Shown here piece after piece: positions 27,481 to 38,853 of a stretch of DNA of 64,000 bases (positions within the stretch are counted from its first letter, which is position 1; every line of letters begins with the position of its first letter). The DNA lies in the NCBI RefSeq assembly GCF_036030735.1, contig NZ_CP107928.1, forward strand, positions 4,092,001 through 4,156,000. The letters run 5' to 3'. The stretch comes from Streptomyces sp. NBC_00425 (GTDB lineage Bacteria; Actinomycetota; Actinomycetes; Streptomycetales; Streptomycetaceae). The notes beneath the pieces were generated by a model that had not been told where the DNA came from, did no database searches, and saw only the letters and a list, made by a program, of their open reading frames with translations. The translations under genes and the position numbers were made by a program.

Positions 27481-27499
27481 GGGCCTTGCGGCAAGGCCC
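27481..27499. promoter_or_regulatory. Rifamycin-associated element (RAE)
   Basis: GGGCCTTGCGGCAAGGCCC is a perfect 19-bp inverted repeat (8-bp arms, CGG centre). As I recall, it corresponds to the RAE found upstream of rifamycin-inactivating genes (rox, rph, rgt, helR) in actinomycetes and needed for rifamycin induction. It lies 217 bp before the rox ATG, with the decayed glycosyltransferase start in between. TTGCGG inside the element and CAGAAT at 27511-27516 could form an overlapping promoter, although the 19-nt spacing is long. Confidence 0.85.
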
Positions 27500-27563
27500 G
27501 GGTTGTGGCGCAGAATCGTCGGCCGAGGCCAGAACTTGGGGAAATCAGGGATTCGCGAATTAC

Positions 27564-29144
<1,581 letters not shown>

Positions 29145-29291
29145 GCGCGCATTCGGGGCACGAAAGCCCACCGGGCCTGCCCGGACTGACCGGGTACGCA
29201 AAGCTGTCGCTCGTGAGGAGACGCTGTACCCGCTCCAGGCCACTGACCAGTACTGACGCGGAGATGGAGTGGGAGGCGGCTAAGAGGCCGG

Positions 29292-29567
29292 TCACTCGTC
29301 CTCGGCGGCATCCGGGTCGCGCAGAGGCCGCGTTCCGCCGGGTAGCTCCGGCAGCTGGAAGGAGTAGCGGCCGAGCATGTCGGCGAGCTGTGGAGCCTCG
29401 ATCTCGCGGCCGGCCGCGAGCTGGTGCAGCCGCAACCGCTGGACGAAGTCCGGCTCGGCGTTGACCACGGTGATCTCGGCGTCCGCCGGGGACAGCCGAC
29501 GGGCCAGGGTCCCGGTCACGTACGCCCCGGCGTAACCGGCGCCGAGGATGACGATGCGGTGCTTCAT
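29292..29567 (-). pseudogene. N-terminal remnant of a NAD(P)/FAD-dependent oxidoreductase (NDH-2-like)
   Basis: Starting at ATG 29567 with AGGAG 7 nt upstream, the product begins MKHRIVILGAGYAGAYVT (FAD-binding GxGxxG) and continues DFVQRLRLHQLAAGREIE, as in type II NADH dehydrogenase-like proteins. After about residue 65 it changes to unrelated sequence and stops at 91 aa, against about 370-400 aa for intact members. The 5' end is intact and the 3' part has been replaced. With the sigma-factor tail at 26418-26588 on the same strand, it flanks the rox segment. Confidence 0.78.
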
Positions 29568-29696
29568 GTGATGCGCTCCTGTCGGTTCGGGTGCTCCCGG
29601 TGACTTGAGCGGAACAGCGACCCGATCACTGACAGGAACCACATGTGGTGTAGGTCACGTGATGACGGAAGCGCCGGGCGCGGGCCCGGGGTGGTC

Positions 29697-31487
29697 CTAC
29701 TGCCGGGGCGGGACCGTCGGCATCCCGAGGAACGGCAGGCGCAGCGCGCCGAAGGCGTCCGCCGGCACCGCCGGGCTGATGGGCTCCACCGGCTCCAGCC
29801 GTTCGTACGCCGCGCCCTGCGCCGGCCGCGGGTCCGTCTCGCCCTTGTTCGGCCAGAACGACATCGCGCGCTCCGCCTGGGCGGTGATGGTGAGCGAGGG
29901 ATTCACGCCCAGGTTCGCCGAGACGGCGGCGCCGTCGACGACCGAGATCCCGGGGTGGCCGTACAGCCGGTGGTACGGGTCGATGACGCCGCTCTCGCGG
30001 GAGTCGCCGATCGGGCAGCCGCCGAGGAAGTGGGCGGTGAGCGGGGTGCCCATCAGCTCTCCGACGTTGGAACCGGCGAAGCCGTTGATGTCGGCGGCGA
30101 TCGCGGAGGCGGCCTCGGAAGCGGCCCTGATCTGCTTGGGGTTGGGGGCGCCGTGTCCTTGACGCGCCGTCAGCAGCCCTCTGCCGACGCCGGACGGCTT
30201 GAGATACGTCGTCAGCGAGTTGTCCAGCGACTGCATCACCAGGCCGATGATGGTCCGCTCCGACCAGCGGCGGTTGGACAGCGAGCGCAGGACCAGCAGC
30301 GGGTGGCGGGCCGCGTTCGTCAGCCAGCCGGCCACCCTGGAGGAGCCTTCCGCGTACGGCACCTGAAGGATCGACAGCCCGCCCATCGAGTTGGAGCCCT
30401 TGCCGTAGCGGACCGGCTCGATGTGGGTGTCGGCGTCCGGGTGGACGGACGAGGTGATGGCGACGCCGCGCGTGAAGTCGACCTTCGGCGCGCCGGTCGC
30501 CTTGCGGTAGCGGCGGTCGTCGGTCTGCGCGCCGACCAGCGCCTCCGAGTTGGTACGGGTCAGCTCGCCCAACCGGTCCGAGAGGTAGGGCAGTTGACGG
30601 TTGGCCTTCATCCGGTGCAGCAGGGTCTGGGTGCCGTAGGTGCCGGCGGCGAGGACGACCCGGCGGGCCTTGAAGACCCGGCTCTTCGCCTTCGCCCTGC
30701 CCCTGCGGCGCTCGTCGGTGGGGAGGGTGGCCACCGCGTACCCGCCCTGCGAGTCGTCGGTGACGGAGACCACCGTCGTCAGGGGGTGCACGACGGCGCC
30801 CGCCCGCTCGGCGAGGTGCAGGTAGTTCTCGTTCAGGGTGTTCTTCGCGCCGTGCCGGCAGCCGGTCATGCACTCGCCGCACTCGGTGCAGGCCTTGCGG
30901 GAAGGGCCGGCGCCGCCGAAGTAGGGGTCGTCGACCTGCTCGCCCGGCTTCGCCTTCGCCGTGCCGTCGGCGTCCTCGCCGTCGCCGAAGAACACGCCGA
31001 CGGGCGCCATGTGGAAGGTGTCGCCGACGCCCATCCGCTCGGCGGCCGCCTTCAGATGCACGTCGGAGGGGGTCGTCGTCGGGTTGAGGCGTACGCCGAG
31101 CATGCGCCGGGCCTGGTCGTAGTACGGCCGCAGCTCTTCCTGCCAGTCGGTGATGCCACGCCACTGGGGGTCGTCGAAGAACGGCTTCGGCGGCACGTAG
31201 AGCGTGTTGGCGTAGTTGAGGGAGCCGCCGCCCACGCCCGCGCCGGCCAGCACCATGACGTTGCCCAGCAGGTGGATGCGCTGGATGCCGTACATGCCGA
31301 GCTTCGGGGCCCACAGGTAGTTCTTCAGGTCCCAGGAGTTCCTGGGGAGCGACTCCCGGGTGAATCGGCGGCCGGCCTCCAGGACGCCTACGCGGTACCC
31401 CTTCTCCGTGAGACGCAGGGCGGTCACGGAACCGCCGAAGCCGGATCCGACGACGATGACGTCGTAGTCGTAGGCGTCCTGGGACAC
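29697..31487 (-). CDS. GMC-family FAD oxidoreductase (cholesterol-oxidase-like)
   Basis: This 596-aa enzyme begins at GTG 31487 (VSQDAYDYDVIVVGSGFGG; GAGGAGAG just upstream). FAD binding is by GSGFGGS, then AGAGVGGGSLNYANT. A CTECGECMTGCRHGAKNTL segment carries four closely spaced Cys, and the GMC C-terminal active-site region is HFLGGCPIG...GISVVDGAAVSANLGVNPSLTITAQAERA. It is related to ChoD-type cholesterol/steroid oxidases and their unassigned Streptomyces relatives; the substrate is unknown. The gene follows the succinate-semialdehyde dehydrogenase gene by 65 bp and is probably co-transcribed, suggesting an alcohol-to-aldehyde-to-acid route. Confidence 0.88.
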   Translation of the reverse strand: MSQDAYDYDVIVVGSGFGGSVTALRLTEKGYRVGVLEAGRRFTRESLPRNSWDLKNYLWAPKLGMYGIQRIHLLGNVMVLAGAGVGGGSLNYANTLYVPPKPFFDDPQWRGITDWQEELRPYYDQARRMLGVRLNPTTTPSDVHLKAAAERMGVGDTFHMAPVGVFFGDGEDADGTAKAKPGEQVDDPYFGGAGPSRKACTECGECMTGCRHGAKNTLNENYLHLAERAGAVVHPLTTVVSVTDDSQGGYAVATLPTDERRRGRAKAKSRVFKARRVVLAAGTYGTQTLLHRMKANRQLPYLSDRLGELTRTNSEALVGAQTDDRRYRKATGAPKVDFTRGVAITSSVHPDADTHIEPVRYGKGSNSMGGLSILQVPYAEGSSRVAGWLTNAARHPLLVLRSLSNRRWSERTIIGLVMQSLDNSLTTYLKPSGVGRGLLTARQGHGAPNPKQIRAASEAASAIAADINGFAGSNVGELMGTPLTAHFLGGCPIGDSRESGVIDPYHRLYGHPGISVVDGAAVSANLGVNPSLTITAQAERAMSFWPNKGETDPRPAQGAAYERLEPVEPISPAVPADAFGALRLPFLGMPTVPPRQ

Positions 31488-31552
31488 GTGCTCTCCTCGT
31501 CGAGAACGGGTGGGGGCGGTCGCTTCACCCGGGGCGTCACCCGGGGCACGCA

Positions 31553-33190
31553 CTAGCGCAGCCGGAGTGCCTTCATCACCTTCAGGCTGGTGCTCATGAA
31601 CGCCGCGTACTTCTCGTCGTCCATGCCGAGTGCCGGCGCCATCGGCAGCAGGCGCTGCTGGGCCACCGTCTGCGCCTCCGTGTACTTGAGGATGCCCTCG
31701 GAGCCGTGCCGGCGGCCGAGGCCGGAGTCCTTCATGCCGCCCATCGGCGACTGGACGCTGCCGTAGGCGGCGGCGTAGCCCTCATTGACGTTCACGGTGC
31801 CGGCCCGCACGCGGGAGGCGACCTCCCGGCCGCGGCGGCCGTCCTTCGTCCACACCGACGAGTTCAGGCCGTACGGGGTGGAGTTGGCGTGCTCGATCGC
31901 CTCGTCGTCGGTCTTGAAGCGGTAGATCGAGACGACCGGGCCGAAGGTCTCCTCGGTGCAGACGGACATGGGCTCCGTGACACCGTCGAGGATGGTCGGC
32001 TCGAAGAAGTACGGGCCCACGTCGGGGCGGGCGACGCCGCCGGCGACGACCGTGGCGCCCTTGGCGACGGCCTCCTCGACATGCCGGGTCACGGTCTCCA
32101 GCTGACGCTCGCCGACCAGCGAGCCCATGTCGGCGCCGTAGGCCAGGGAGGTGCCGAGGCGCATGGCCCGGGTGCGGGCGGCGAAGCGCTCGACGAAGGC
32201 GTCCGCGATCGACTCGTGGACGTACAGCCGCTCGATCGAGATGCAGAGCTGGCCGGCCGAGGAGAAGCAGGCGCGCACCGCGCCTGCCGCCGCCTTCTCG
32301 ATGTCGGCGTCCTCCAGCACCAGCATGGCGTTCTTGCCGCCGAGTTCGAGGGAGACGCCGATCAGCCGGGCTGCGGCGCCCTGTGCGACCTCGCGGCCGG
32401 TGCGGGTCGAGCCGGTGAAGGACACGTAGTCGGCGTGCCGGACGACCTCGGGGCCGACGACGGGCCCCTCGCCCAGGACGACCTGGAAGACGTCCGCGGG
32501 CAGACCGGCCTCGACGAGCAGGTCACGGGCCCACAGCGCGGTCAGGCAGGTCTCCGTGTCCGGCTTCATGACGACCGCGTTGCCCGCGACGAACGCCGGC
32601 AGCGCGTCGCCGACCGACAGCTCCAGCGGGTAGTTCCAGGGGGCGATCTGACCCACGACACCGCGCGGGTGGCGCAGCTCGGTGACCTTGGTGAGGGTCG
32701 GCATGGCGCCGGCGTGCCGCTTGGGGCGCAGGTAGAAGGGGGCCTTGCGGCCGTAGTGGCGGGCGGCGACCGCGACGGCCTGCACCTCCTCGTGGGCGTG
32801 CAGACGGGCCTTGCCGGTCTCCAGCTGGATGAGGTCGAGCACCTCGGCCTGGCGCTCCAGCACCAGGTCGTGGAAGCGGAGCAGGACTGCGGCGCGTTCG
32901 CGGACCGGCGTCTTCGCCCACACCGCCTGGGCGGCACGGGCGGCCTCGTAGGCCTTGAGGACGTCCTCGGGGGTGGACTCGGGCAGGTCGGCGAGCTTCT
33001 CACCGGTGAACGGCGTGTGGTTGGCCGTGCGGCCGGAGCCGGTCACCCCCTTGGTGAGCTGGGCCACCAGCTCGGGGGTCACCACGTCGGCGGCGGTGCG
33101 GACGCCGATGGGAGCGGGGGCGAGGGGGTTGGTGCCAGTCGTTTCCGGCGTCTGTTCCGAAGTCTTCTCCGGGGCCTGCGAGTCCGTCAT
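31553..33190 (-). CDS. gabD2: Succinate-semialdehyde dehydrogenase (NADP+)
   Basis: This 545-aa aldehyde dehydrogenase has cofactor site PWNYPLELSVGDALPAFVAGNAV, SFTGSTRTGREVAQ, catalytic Glu in SLELGGKNAML, catalytic Cys in SAGQLCIS, and TEETFGPVVSIYRF. The N-terminal about 45 residues are an Ala/Pro/Thr-rich extension. GabD2-type SSADH oxidises succinate semialdehyde to succinate in GABA or related catabolism. It starts at ATG 33190. It heads a two-gene unit with the GMC oxidoreductase; a 250-bp gap with tandem repeats separates it from the kinase array. Confidence 0.9.
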   Translation of the reverse strand: MTDSQAPEKTSEQTPETTGTNPLAPAPIGVRTAADVVTPELVAQLTKGVTGSGRTANHTPFTGEKLADLPESTPEDVLKAYEAARAAQAVWAKTPVRERAAVLLRFHDLVLERQAEVLDLIQLETGKARLHAHEEVQAVAVAARHYGRKAPFYLRPKRHAGAMPTLTKVTELRHPRGVVGQIAPWNYPLELSVGDALPAFVAGNAVVMKPDTETCLTALWARDLLVEAGLPADVFQVVLGEGPVVGPEVVRHADYVSFTGSTRTGREVAQGAAARLIGVSLELGGKNAMLVLEDADIEKAAAGAVRACFSSAGQLCISIERLYVHESIADAFVERFAARTRAMRLGTSLAYGADMGSLVGERQLETVTRHVEEAVAKGATVVAGGVARPDVGPYFFEPTILDGVTEPMSVCTEETFGPVVSIYRFKTDDEAIEHANSTPYGLNSSVWTKDGRRGREVASRVRAGTVNVNEGYAAAYGSVQSPMGGMKDSGLGRRHGSEGILKYTEAQTVAQQRLLPMAPALGMDDEKYAAFMSTSLKVMKALRLR

Positions 33191-33383
33191 GAGCCGCAGG
33201 GTATGACGTGCGGGGGACTTTGGGTACCCGCCGGTAATAGGGATTCACCGCCTGCACACATGACGCCAGCGTTCACTGGCAACAAACCTGCTGATCAGGG
33301 CGTCGAGCCCCGCGCATCCCGCGTTTCCCGTGCCTTTCGCCACGCGGTCCGGCCACCCCGATCCCGTACCTGTTCCGGGGCGC

Positions 33384-33440
33384 GTCCGGGGTGGGTGGGA
33401 GGTCGGGTCCGGGGTGGGTGAGAGGTCGGGTCCGGGGTGG
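33384..33440. repeat. 23-bp tandem repeat, 2.5 copies, between kinase array and SSADH gene
   Basis: Units gtccggggtgggtgngaggt plus 3 bases start at 33384 and 33407, with a truncated third copy at 33430. They lie directly after the last kinase stop. Confidence 0.85.
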
Positions 33441-33443
33441 CCC

Positions 33444-35171
33444 CTAGGGCCGGTCGATCTCCAGGTGGGCGATCGCGGTGCGGGCCACCTCGCGGCCGCG
33501 GGCGGTGAAGTCACCCTTGCCCGGATAGCCGATCATGAGCTTGTACATGTCGCCGGCGGTGGACTTGTAATACAGGATCCGCAGCTCGCGCGGGGCCGGC
33601 TGCCGGCTGTCGTCCGTGGTGTAGACGACGGTGTTCCCGGCGGCCTTGCGACCGTGGAAGGTCGCGTTGTCGTCCGTGCGGGTGCCGGGCCCCTTCGGCA
33701 TGTCGAGCGGGTAGCTGCCGGACTCCTTGAAGTCCCCGTTGTCGGCGTACATCTGGGCCGCCGCGGAGTCCTTGATCCGGTGGCCGGCGTCCTGCGCCCT
33801 GCGGTCCACCCGCAGGACGACCGAGATCGCGCCACTGGGGTCGGTGTAGCCGACCCAGTGGTCGTCGGCGGCGGCGGTCTTCTCGGGTTCGCTGCGCACA
33901 TAGCTGTCGGGCACGGCCAGCGTCGCGGTGACGCTCTTCTCGGGCTTCGTCGTCCAGCCGTCCGGCAGCGGTCCCGCGAACGGGTCGGCGAACACCAGGT
34001 ACGCCGCTGCAGCCGCCGCGACGACCGCGGCGCCGAGCCCGATCCAGACCGCGCGGCCGGGCCGGCGCCGGACGCGCGGCGCCTCCGGGGGCGAGACTGC
34101 CTGCGGGGCCTGCGGGGCCTGCGGCGCGGGCGGGTTCGCGGCGGCCTCGAGCAGCTCCCGCACCCGCGCGGCCGTCGGACGGTGCGCCGGTTCCTTCTGC
34201 AGCAGGCCGTCGACGACCTCGGCGAGCGGCCCGTGCGCGGCGGCCGGCGGTGCGGGCGCCGCGTTGAGGACGGACTGCAGGGTGGCCGGGGTGTTGCTGC
34301 GGCGGAACGGCGACACGCCCTCGGTCGCCGCGTACAGCACCACGCCCAGGGACCACAGGTCGGCGGCGGGCCCGGGACGCCGGCCCAGCACCCGCTCGGG
34401 CGCGATGTACTCGGGCGAGCCGACGAAGCCCCCGGTGTCGGTCAGGTTGGTCTCGCCCTCGATCTGGGCGATGCCGAAGTCGGTGAGGACGACCCGGTCG
34501 TACCGGCCGAGCAGCACGTTGTCCGGTTTGACGTCCCGGTGCAGGATGCCGGCCGCGTGCGCGGCCTCCAGCGCGCCGAGCACCTCCAGGCCGATGCGGG
34601 CCGCCTCGCGCGTCCCGAGCGTGCCTTCCTGCAGGGCGTCGCCGAGCGAACGTCCGCGGACCAGCTCCATCACGATCCACGGCCGGCCGTCGACGACGGC
34701 GACATCGTGGACGCCGACCACGGCCGGGTGGTCGAGCCGCGCCGCGGCCCGTGCCTCGCGCCGCATCCGCTCGAACGCCTTGTCCCGTTCACGTTCGGGA
34801 AGGTGGTCCGGCACGCGGGGTTCCTTGACGGCGACCTCGCGGTCCACGGTCTCGTCCTTGGCGCGCCACACGGTGCCCATGCCGCCGTGCCCGAGCTTGG
34901 CGAGCAGCCGGTAGCGTCCCGCGACGAGCCTGCCGACGCCGGGCTCCTGCGCCGCCCTGTCCACCGGCGTCCGCGACGGCTCCTGCGACGGCACGGTCTG
35001 TGACGGCTCGGTCCCCGGGGCCGCGTGCGGGTGCGGGTGCGGGAGCGGGTTCGCGTGCGGAACCGGAACCGGAAGCGGCCGTGGATGCGGGTTCGCGTTC
35101 GGGTTCGGCGGTTGCAGAACAAAACTCGTCGTGTCGTCGGGCACGGGCCCGACTCCCCCGTGGTGACTCAT
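33444..35171 (-). CDS. Receptor-type Ser/Thr protein kinase (fifth of the array)
   Basis: This 575-aa protein starts at ATG 35171. A Pro/Asn/His-rich leader of about 75 aa precedes a complete Hanks-type kinase domain with GHGGMGTVWRAKD, catalytic Lys in EVAVKE, HRDVKPDN, DFGIA and SPEYIAPERV. One transmembrane helix (AVWIGLGAAVVAAAAAAYLVF) and an extracellular domain of about 185 aa follow (GWTTKPEKSVTATLAVPDSYVR...). That outer domain shares its layout with the other four array members (GYxxxxDPxGFxLxVP). It is predicted to be active and to sense a wall or envelope signal. The gap to the upstream kinase is 117 bp. Confidence 0.93.
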   Translation of the reverse strand: MSHHGGVGPVPDDTTSFVLQPPNPNANPHPRPLPVPVPHANPLPHPHPHAAPGTEPSQTVPSQEPSRTPVDRAAQEPGVGRLVAGRYRLLAKLGHGGMGTVWRAKDETVDREVAVKEPRVPDHLPERERDKAFERMRREARAAARLDHPAVVGVHDVAVVDGRPWIVMELVRGRSLGDALQEGTLGTREAARIGLEVLGALEAAHAAGILHRDVKPDNVLLGRYDRVVLTDFGIAQIEGETNLTDTGGFVGSPEYIAPERVLGRRPGPAADLWSLGVVLYAATEGVSPFRRSNTPATLQSVLNAAPAPPAAAHGPLAEVVDGLLQKEPAHRPTAARVRELLEAAANPPAPQAPQAPQAVSPPEAPRVRRRPGRAVWIGLGAAVVAAAAAAYLVFADPFAGPLPDGWTTKPEKSVTATLAVPDSYVRSEPEKTAAADDHWVGYTDPSGAISVVLRVDRRAQDAGHRIKDSAAAQMYADNGDFKESGSYPLDMPKGPGTRTDDNATFHGRKAAGNTVVYTTDDSRQPAPRELRILYYKSTAGDMYKLMIGYPGKGDFTARGREVARTAIAHLEIDRP

Positions 35172-35288
35172 GCGCTCATCACATCGCGCCACACGGGCCG
35201 ATTTCCACCGGTCCGGCCCACCGGTCACAGACCCGTGACGCGTACCGCTCCTTATGCCCCTTTTACGCGGGCGCTCGGGGTGGACGTC

Positions 35289-36887
35289 TCACCCGACGAC
35301 GAAGGTGTCGACCGCGACGTCGAAGTACTCCCGCGCCTCCCGCACCTTCCCGAGCGGCGCCGAGACCCACACGTCGTACAGCCGCCCGCCCTCCTCCCAG
35401 CACAGGTCGAAGGTGTGCCGGGGGCCCTCCGCCGCGCTGAAGCCGTTCCAGGTGAACTGCCAGAGGGCGGCGGGCCGTCCGCCCTGACTGGTCTCGGTGA
35501 CCCGGCCGTCGTGATAGCCCGGGTTGGTGTCCGCTCCCTGGGCGGCGGCCCGCTCCATGACGGCGAGCGGGCCGTCCGGCGACGCGCCGGAGACCTTGAC
35601 GCCGAGCCGGAAGACCTGCCCCGGCGACATGTAGAACACCCGCTCGCCCTGCGGCACGCGCGTGAAGTCCTCCGGCACGGCGAGCGCGAACCCGGCGGGG
35701 TCCTCGGCCACCCGGTAACCGGAGGGCGCGGACGGCGTACGGGTCGGCGTGAGCGAGGCGGCGGGCGACGGAGCGGACGACACCGGCGCGCTCGGGGACC
35801 CGCTCGCCGGGCGCCCCGACCCGCTCACGGAGACCGCCGGCGCCGAACTCACGGGCGGGCGCCCTCCGTCACCGTCCCCCTTCATCAGCAGCGCCGCCCC
35901 CGACACGCCCGCGCCGGCCATCGCGGCGACCAGCAGGGCGGCCACCAGCACACTGCGCGTGGAGCGCTCCCGGGCGGCCTTCTCGGACTGCGGCCGGGGC
36001 AGGTCGGCCTGTGTCGGCGTGTAGTCGGACGACACCGGCGTCGGCGTGCACCCGGTGTCGAGGAAGGCGCGCAGCAGCCGCTCCGCCTCCGCCCCGCCGA
36101 GCCGCCGGTCCGGATCGCGCTCCAGTAGACCCCGGACGACCGGCAGCAGCGGCCCGGCCTGCGGGGGCGTACGGATCTCGGCGAACACGACGGCGTGCAG
36201 GATGCCGCCCAACGAATCCCGCCGGAAGGGGGATTCGCCGCTCAACGCCGTGCACAGCAGCGCGCCCAGCGACCACAGGTCGGACTCCGCGCCGGTGCGC
36301 GCCCCGGACATCCGCTCCGGCGCGGTGTACTCGGGCGAGCCGACGAACGAGCCGGTCTGGGTGAGCGTGGTGGCGCCCGAGACCTGCGCGATGCCGAAGT
36401 CGGTGAGGACGATCCGGTCGCCGTCACGTTCCAGCAGGACGTTCGCGGGTTTGATGTCCCGGTGCAGCACCCCGGCCTCGTGCGCCGCGCGCAGGGCGCC
36501 GAGCAGGGCGATGCCGATCCGGGCCGCCTCGTCCGGTGCCAGCGGGCCGTGCTCGGCGATCCGGTCGGCGAGCGAGCCGCCGTCCAGCAACTCCATCACG
36601 ATGTACGGGCGTTCGTCCTCCACGACGACGTCGTGCACGACGATGACATGCGGGTGGCGCAGCTGGGCGACCGCACGCGCCTCGCGCAGCGTCCGGTCGC
36701 GCCGTTCGCGGGCCTCCTCGTCGGAGAGCGTGTCGTCCTGGGTCAGCTCCTTGACCGCGACACTCCGTCCCAACAGCTCGTCCGTCGCCCGCCACACGAC
36801 ACCCATGCCGCCGCGCCCGAGTCTCGCCTCCAGCCGGTAACGGCCCGCGATGACCCGTGCGGTACTCCCGTCCCCCTCGGTCCCCAT
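35289..36887 (-). CDS. Receptor-type Ser/Thr protein kinase (fourth of the array)
   Basis: This 532-aa protein starts at ATG 36887. The kinase domain has GRGGMGVVWRATD, Lys in SVAVKELT, HRDIKPANVLL, DFGIAQ and SPEYTAPERM, and is complete. The juxtamembrane region leads to a helix (SVLVAALLVAAMAGAGVSGAALL), then a Ser/Pro-rich linker and an extracellular domain with GYRVAEDPAGFALAVPEDF. It is predicted to be an active transmembrane kinase. Intergenic spacing to the third array gene is 74 bp. Confidence 0.93.
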   Translation of the reverse strand: MGTEGDGSTARVIAGRYRLEARLGRGGMGVVWRATDELLGRSVAVKELTQDDTLSDEEARERRDRTLREARAVAQLRHPHVIVVHDVVVEDERPYIVMELLDGGSLADRIAEHGPLAPDEAARIGIALLGALRAAHEAGVLHRDIKPANVLLERDGDRIVLTDFGIAQVSGATTLTQTGSFVGSPEYTAPERMSGARTGAESDLWSLGALLCTALSGESPFRRDSLGGILHAVVFAEIRTPPQAGPLLPVVRGLLERDPDRRLGGAEAERLLRAFLDTGCTPTPVSSDYTPTQADLPRPQSEKAARERSTRSVLVAALLVAAMAGAGVSGAALLMKGDGDGGRPPVSSAPAVSVSGSGRPASGSPSAPVSSAPSPAASLTPTRTPSAPSGYRVAEDPAGFALAVPEDFTRVPQGERVFYMSPGQVFRLGVKVSGASPDGPLAVMERAAAQGADTNPGYHDGRVTETSQGGRPAALWQFTWNGFSAAEGPRHTFDLCWEEGGRLYDVWVSAPLGKVREAREYFDVAVDTFVVG

Positions 36888-36961
36888 GGGCACATCATGC
36901 CCCACCGGACGGCCCGCCTCCGGGGCGCCGTCCGGCCAACTGCGGGACCCGGCGGCCGGTA

Positions 36962-38716
36962 CTACGCCGTGGGCTCGCGCCAGCTCTGCAGTACGGATCT
37001 GAACTGCCTGGCCGTGGTGGCCCAGTCACCGGCGGGCGACGACATGTAGATCACGTACTCGGCGCCGTTGCGGGCCACGTACGTCTCCTCGATCGCGCGG
37101 CGCGGCCCGGGGAAGGCGGTGTCCTTGGCCAGCGCGGTCCAGGTGTACTCCCACTCGGAGCCCGCCCTGTCGCGGTAGAGGTTCTTCTCGAGGGTGACCC
37201 GCTCGTAGTCGACCAGCCTCTTGAGCTGCTGCTCGAGGTCGACCTGGTGCGCGTACGGGTCGCTGAAGTCGGGGGACTTGTCGAGGGCGATGCGGACGAA
37301 GTGCTCGCCGCCGTCGGGCGAGTAGTCGACCTGCTGGAGGTCGCCGTCGTCCTGGTACACCTTGCGCTCCCAGCCCTTGGGCAGCGCGAGCCCGAAGCCC
37401 AGCGGGTCGTCGACGGGCTGCCAGGAGTCGGGCACGGCGCCCTCCGCGGCGGAGGTGGCGGTGCTCGTCGGGCTCGGCGAGCCCGACGCTGCCCCGGGGT
37501 CGACGGTCTGCGACTGCCCCTGGTCCCATTTCTGCAGGACCACGGCCGTCCCCCCGCCGACCAGCGCGGCGACGGCCACCACCAGCACGAGGGAGCGCAG
37601 CCGACGACGCCGCCGGGGCGGCTCCGCCGCGGGCCCGGCCGGTGCACCCTGGACGGTGTGCGTCGGCCCCTGGCCCACGTGCGCCGGGACCTGGCCGATG
37701 TGTGCCGGGCCCACGGTGGTGGGGCCGGTCACGGGATGGCCCGGTACCGGCGTCGCCGCCTCCGGGCCGGCGGGAACGTACGAGGTGGCGGGTGTCGGGT
37801 GGGACCCGGAGCGGGACGCCGTGCGGTGCCCTCCCGTACCCGGGTCGGGTCCGCCGTACTGCGTGGGCACATACGCCTGGGCCCCGTGCGGACGCCGTCC
37901 CTCGGCCGCCTCGGCGAGAAGCTGCTCTGCCTCGGCGATGCCGGGGCGGGCGGCCGGGTCCTTGCGCAGCAGGGCGCTGATGACGGGGCCGAGCGGGCCG
38001 GCGTGCCGCGGTTCGGCGGCCTCTTCCTCGACCACGGCCTGCAGGGTGGTCAGCGGCGAGGTGCGCCGGAACGGCGACCGTCCCTCGACCGCCGTGTACA
38101 GCGTCGCGCCCAGCGCCCACAGGTCGGAGGACGGGCCGGGATCATGGCCGCGCACCCGCTCCGGGGCCAGGTAGTCGACGGAGCCGACGACCTCGCCGGT
38201 GCGTGTGATGGTGGTGTCGCCGTCGATCTGGGCGATGCCGAAGTCGGTGAGGAGGACCCGTCCGTCGTGCGAGAGGAGCACGTTGCCGGGCTTGACGTCG
38301 CGGTGCAGTACGCCGGCGGAGTGCGCGGCGCGCAGCGCGCGCAGCACCCACAGGCCGATCCGGGCGGCCTCCGCGGCCTCGACGCGGCCGTCCTCCTTGA
38401 CGGCGTCGGCCAGCGAACGGCCCTCGACCAGCTCCATCACGATCCACGGCCGGCCGTCGTGCTCGAGCACGTCATGGACGGTGACCACGGCGGAGTGGTT
38501 GATCCGGGCGGCCGCCCGGGCCTCCGCCCTGGTCCGCGCCAGCAGCACGGCCTGGTCGCTCTCCGCGACGTAGAGCGCGGCGGTCAGCTCCTTGATGGCG
38601 ACAGCCCGGTGCAGCAGCTCATCGTGGGCACGCCACACCCGGCCCATGCCGCCGCTCCCGATGGCGTCGGCGAGCCGGTAGCGCCCGGACAGGAGCTGGC
38701 CCTGCATCTGATTCAC
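36962..38716 (-). CDS. Receptor-type Ser/Thr protein kinase (third of the array)
   Basis: This 584-aa protein is read from GTG 38716 (VNQMQGQLLSGRYRL, with GCGGGG upstream; ATG 38707 is the alternative). The frame is open far upstream because it shadows the previous gene, so the kinase start SGRYRL fixes the beginning. Complete motifs: GSGGMGRVWRAHD, AIKELT, HRDVKPGNVLL, DFGIAQ and DYLAPERV. Transmembrane helix LVLVVAVAALVGGGTAVVL is followed by an extracellular domain (WQPVDDPLGFGLALPKGWERKV...). It is predicted to be active. Confidence 0.92.
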   Translation of the reverse strand: MNQMQGQLLSGRYRLADAIGSGGMGRVWRAHDELLHRAVAIKELTAALYVAESDQAVLLARTRAEARAAARINHSAVVTVHDVLEHDGRPWIVMELVEGRSLADAVKEDGRVEAAEAARIGLWVLRALRAAHSAGVLHRDVKPGNVLLSHDGRVLLTDFGIAQIDGDTTITRTGEVVGSVDYLAPERVRGHDPGPSSDLWALGATLYTAVEGRSPFRRTSPLTTLQAVVEEEAAEPRHAGPLGPVISALLRKDPAARPGIAEAEQLLAEAAEGRRPHGAQAYVPTQYGGPDPGTGGHRTASRSGSHPTPATSYVPAGPEAATPVPGHPVTGPTTVGPAHIGQVPAHVGQGPTHTVQGAPAGPAAEPPRRRRRLRSLVLVVAVAALVGGGTAVVLQKWDQGQSQTVDPGAASGSPSPTSTATSAAEGAVPDSWQPVDDPLGFGLALPKGWERKVYQDDGDLQQVDYSPDGGEHFVRIALDKSPDFSDPYAHQVDLEQQLKRLVDYERVTLEKNLYRDRAGSEWEYTWTALAKDTAFPGPRRAIEETYVARNGAEYVIYMSSPAGDWATTARQFRSVLQSWREPTA

Positions 38717-38853
38717 GTTGCCCCGCAATGCTCTTGACAGGGTCAGCGTAAAGACCTTGCCGTCTCCACGGAACCGCGGGGGTGCGACGGAGACAGCACT
38801 GTGACGGTTGTCGCTTCCCCGCCGACGCGGGAACCTGGCCGCAGCGGCGTGGT

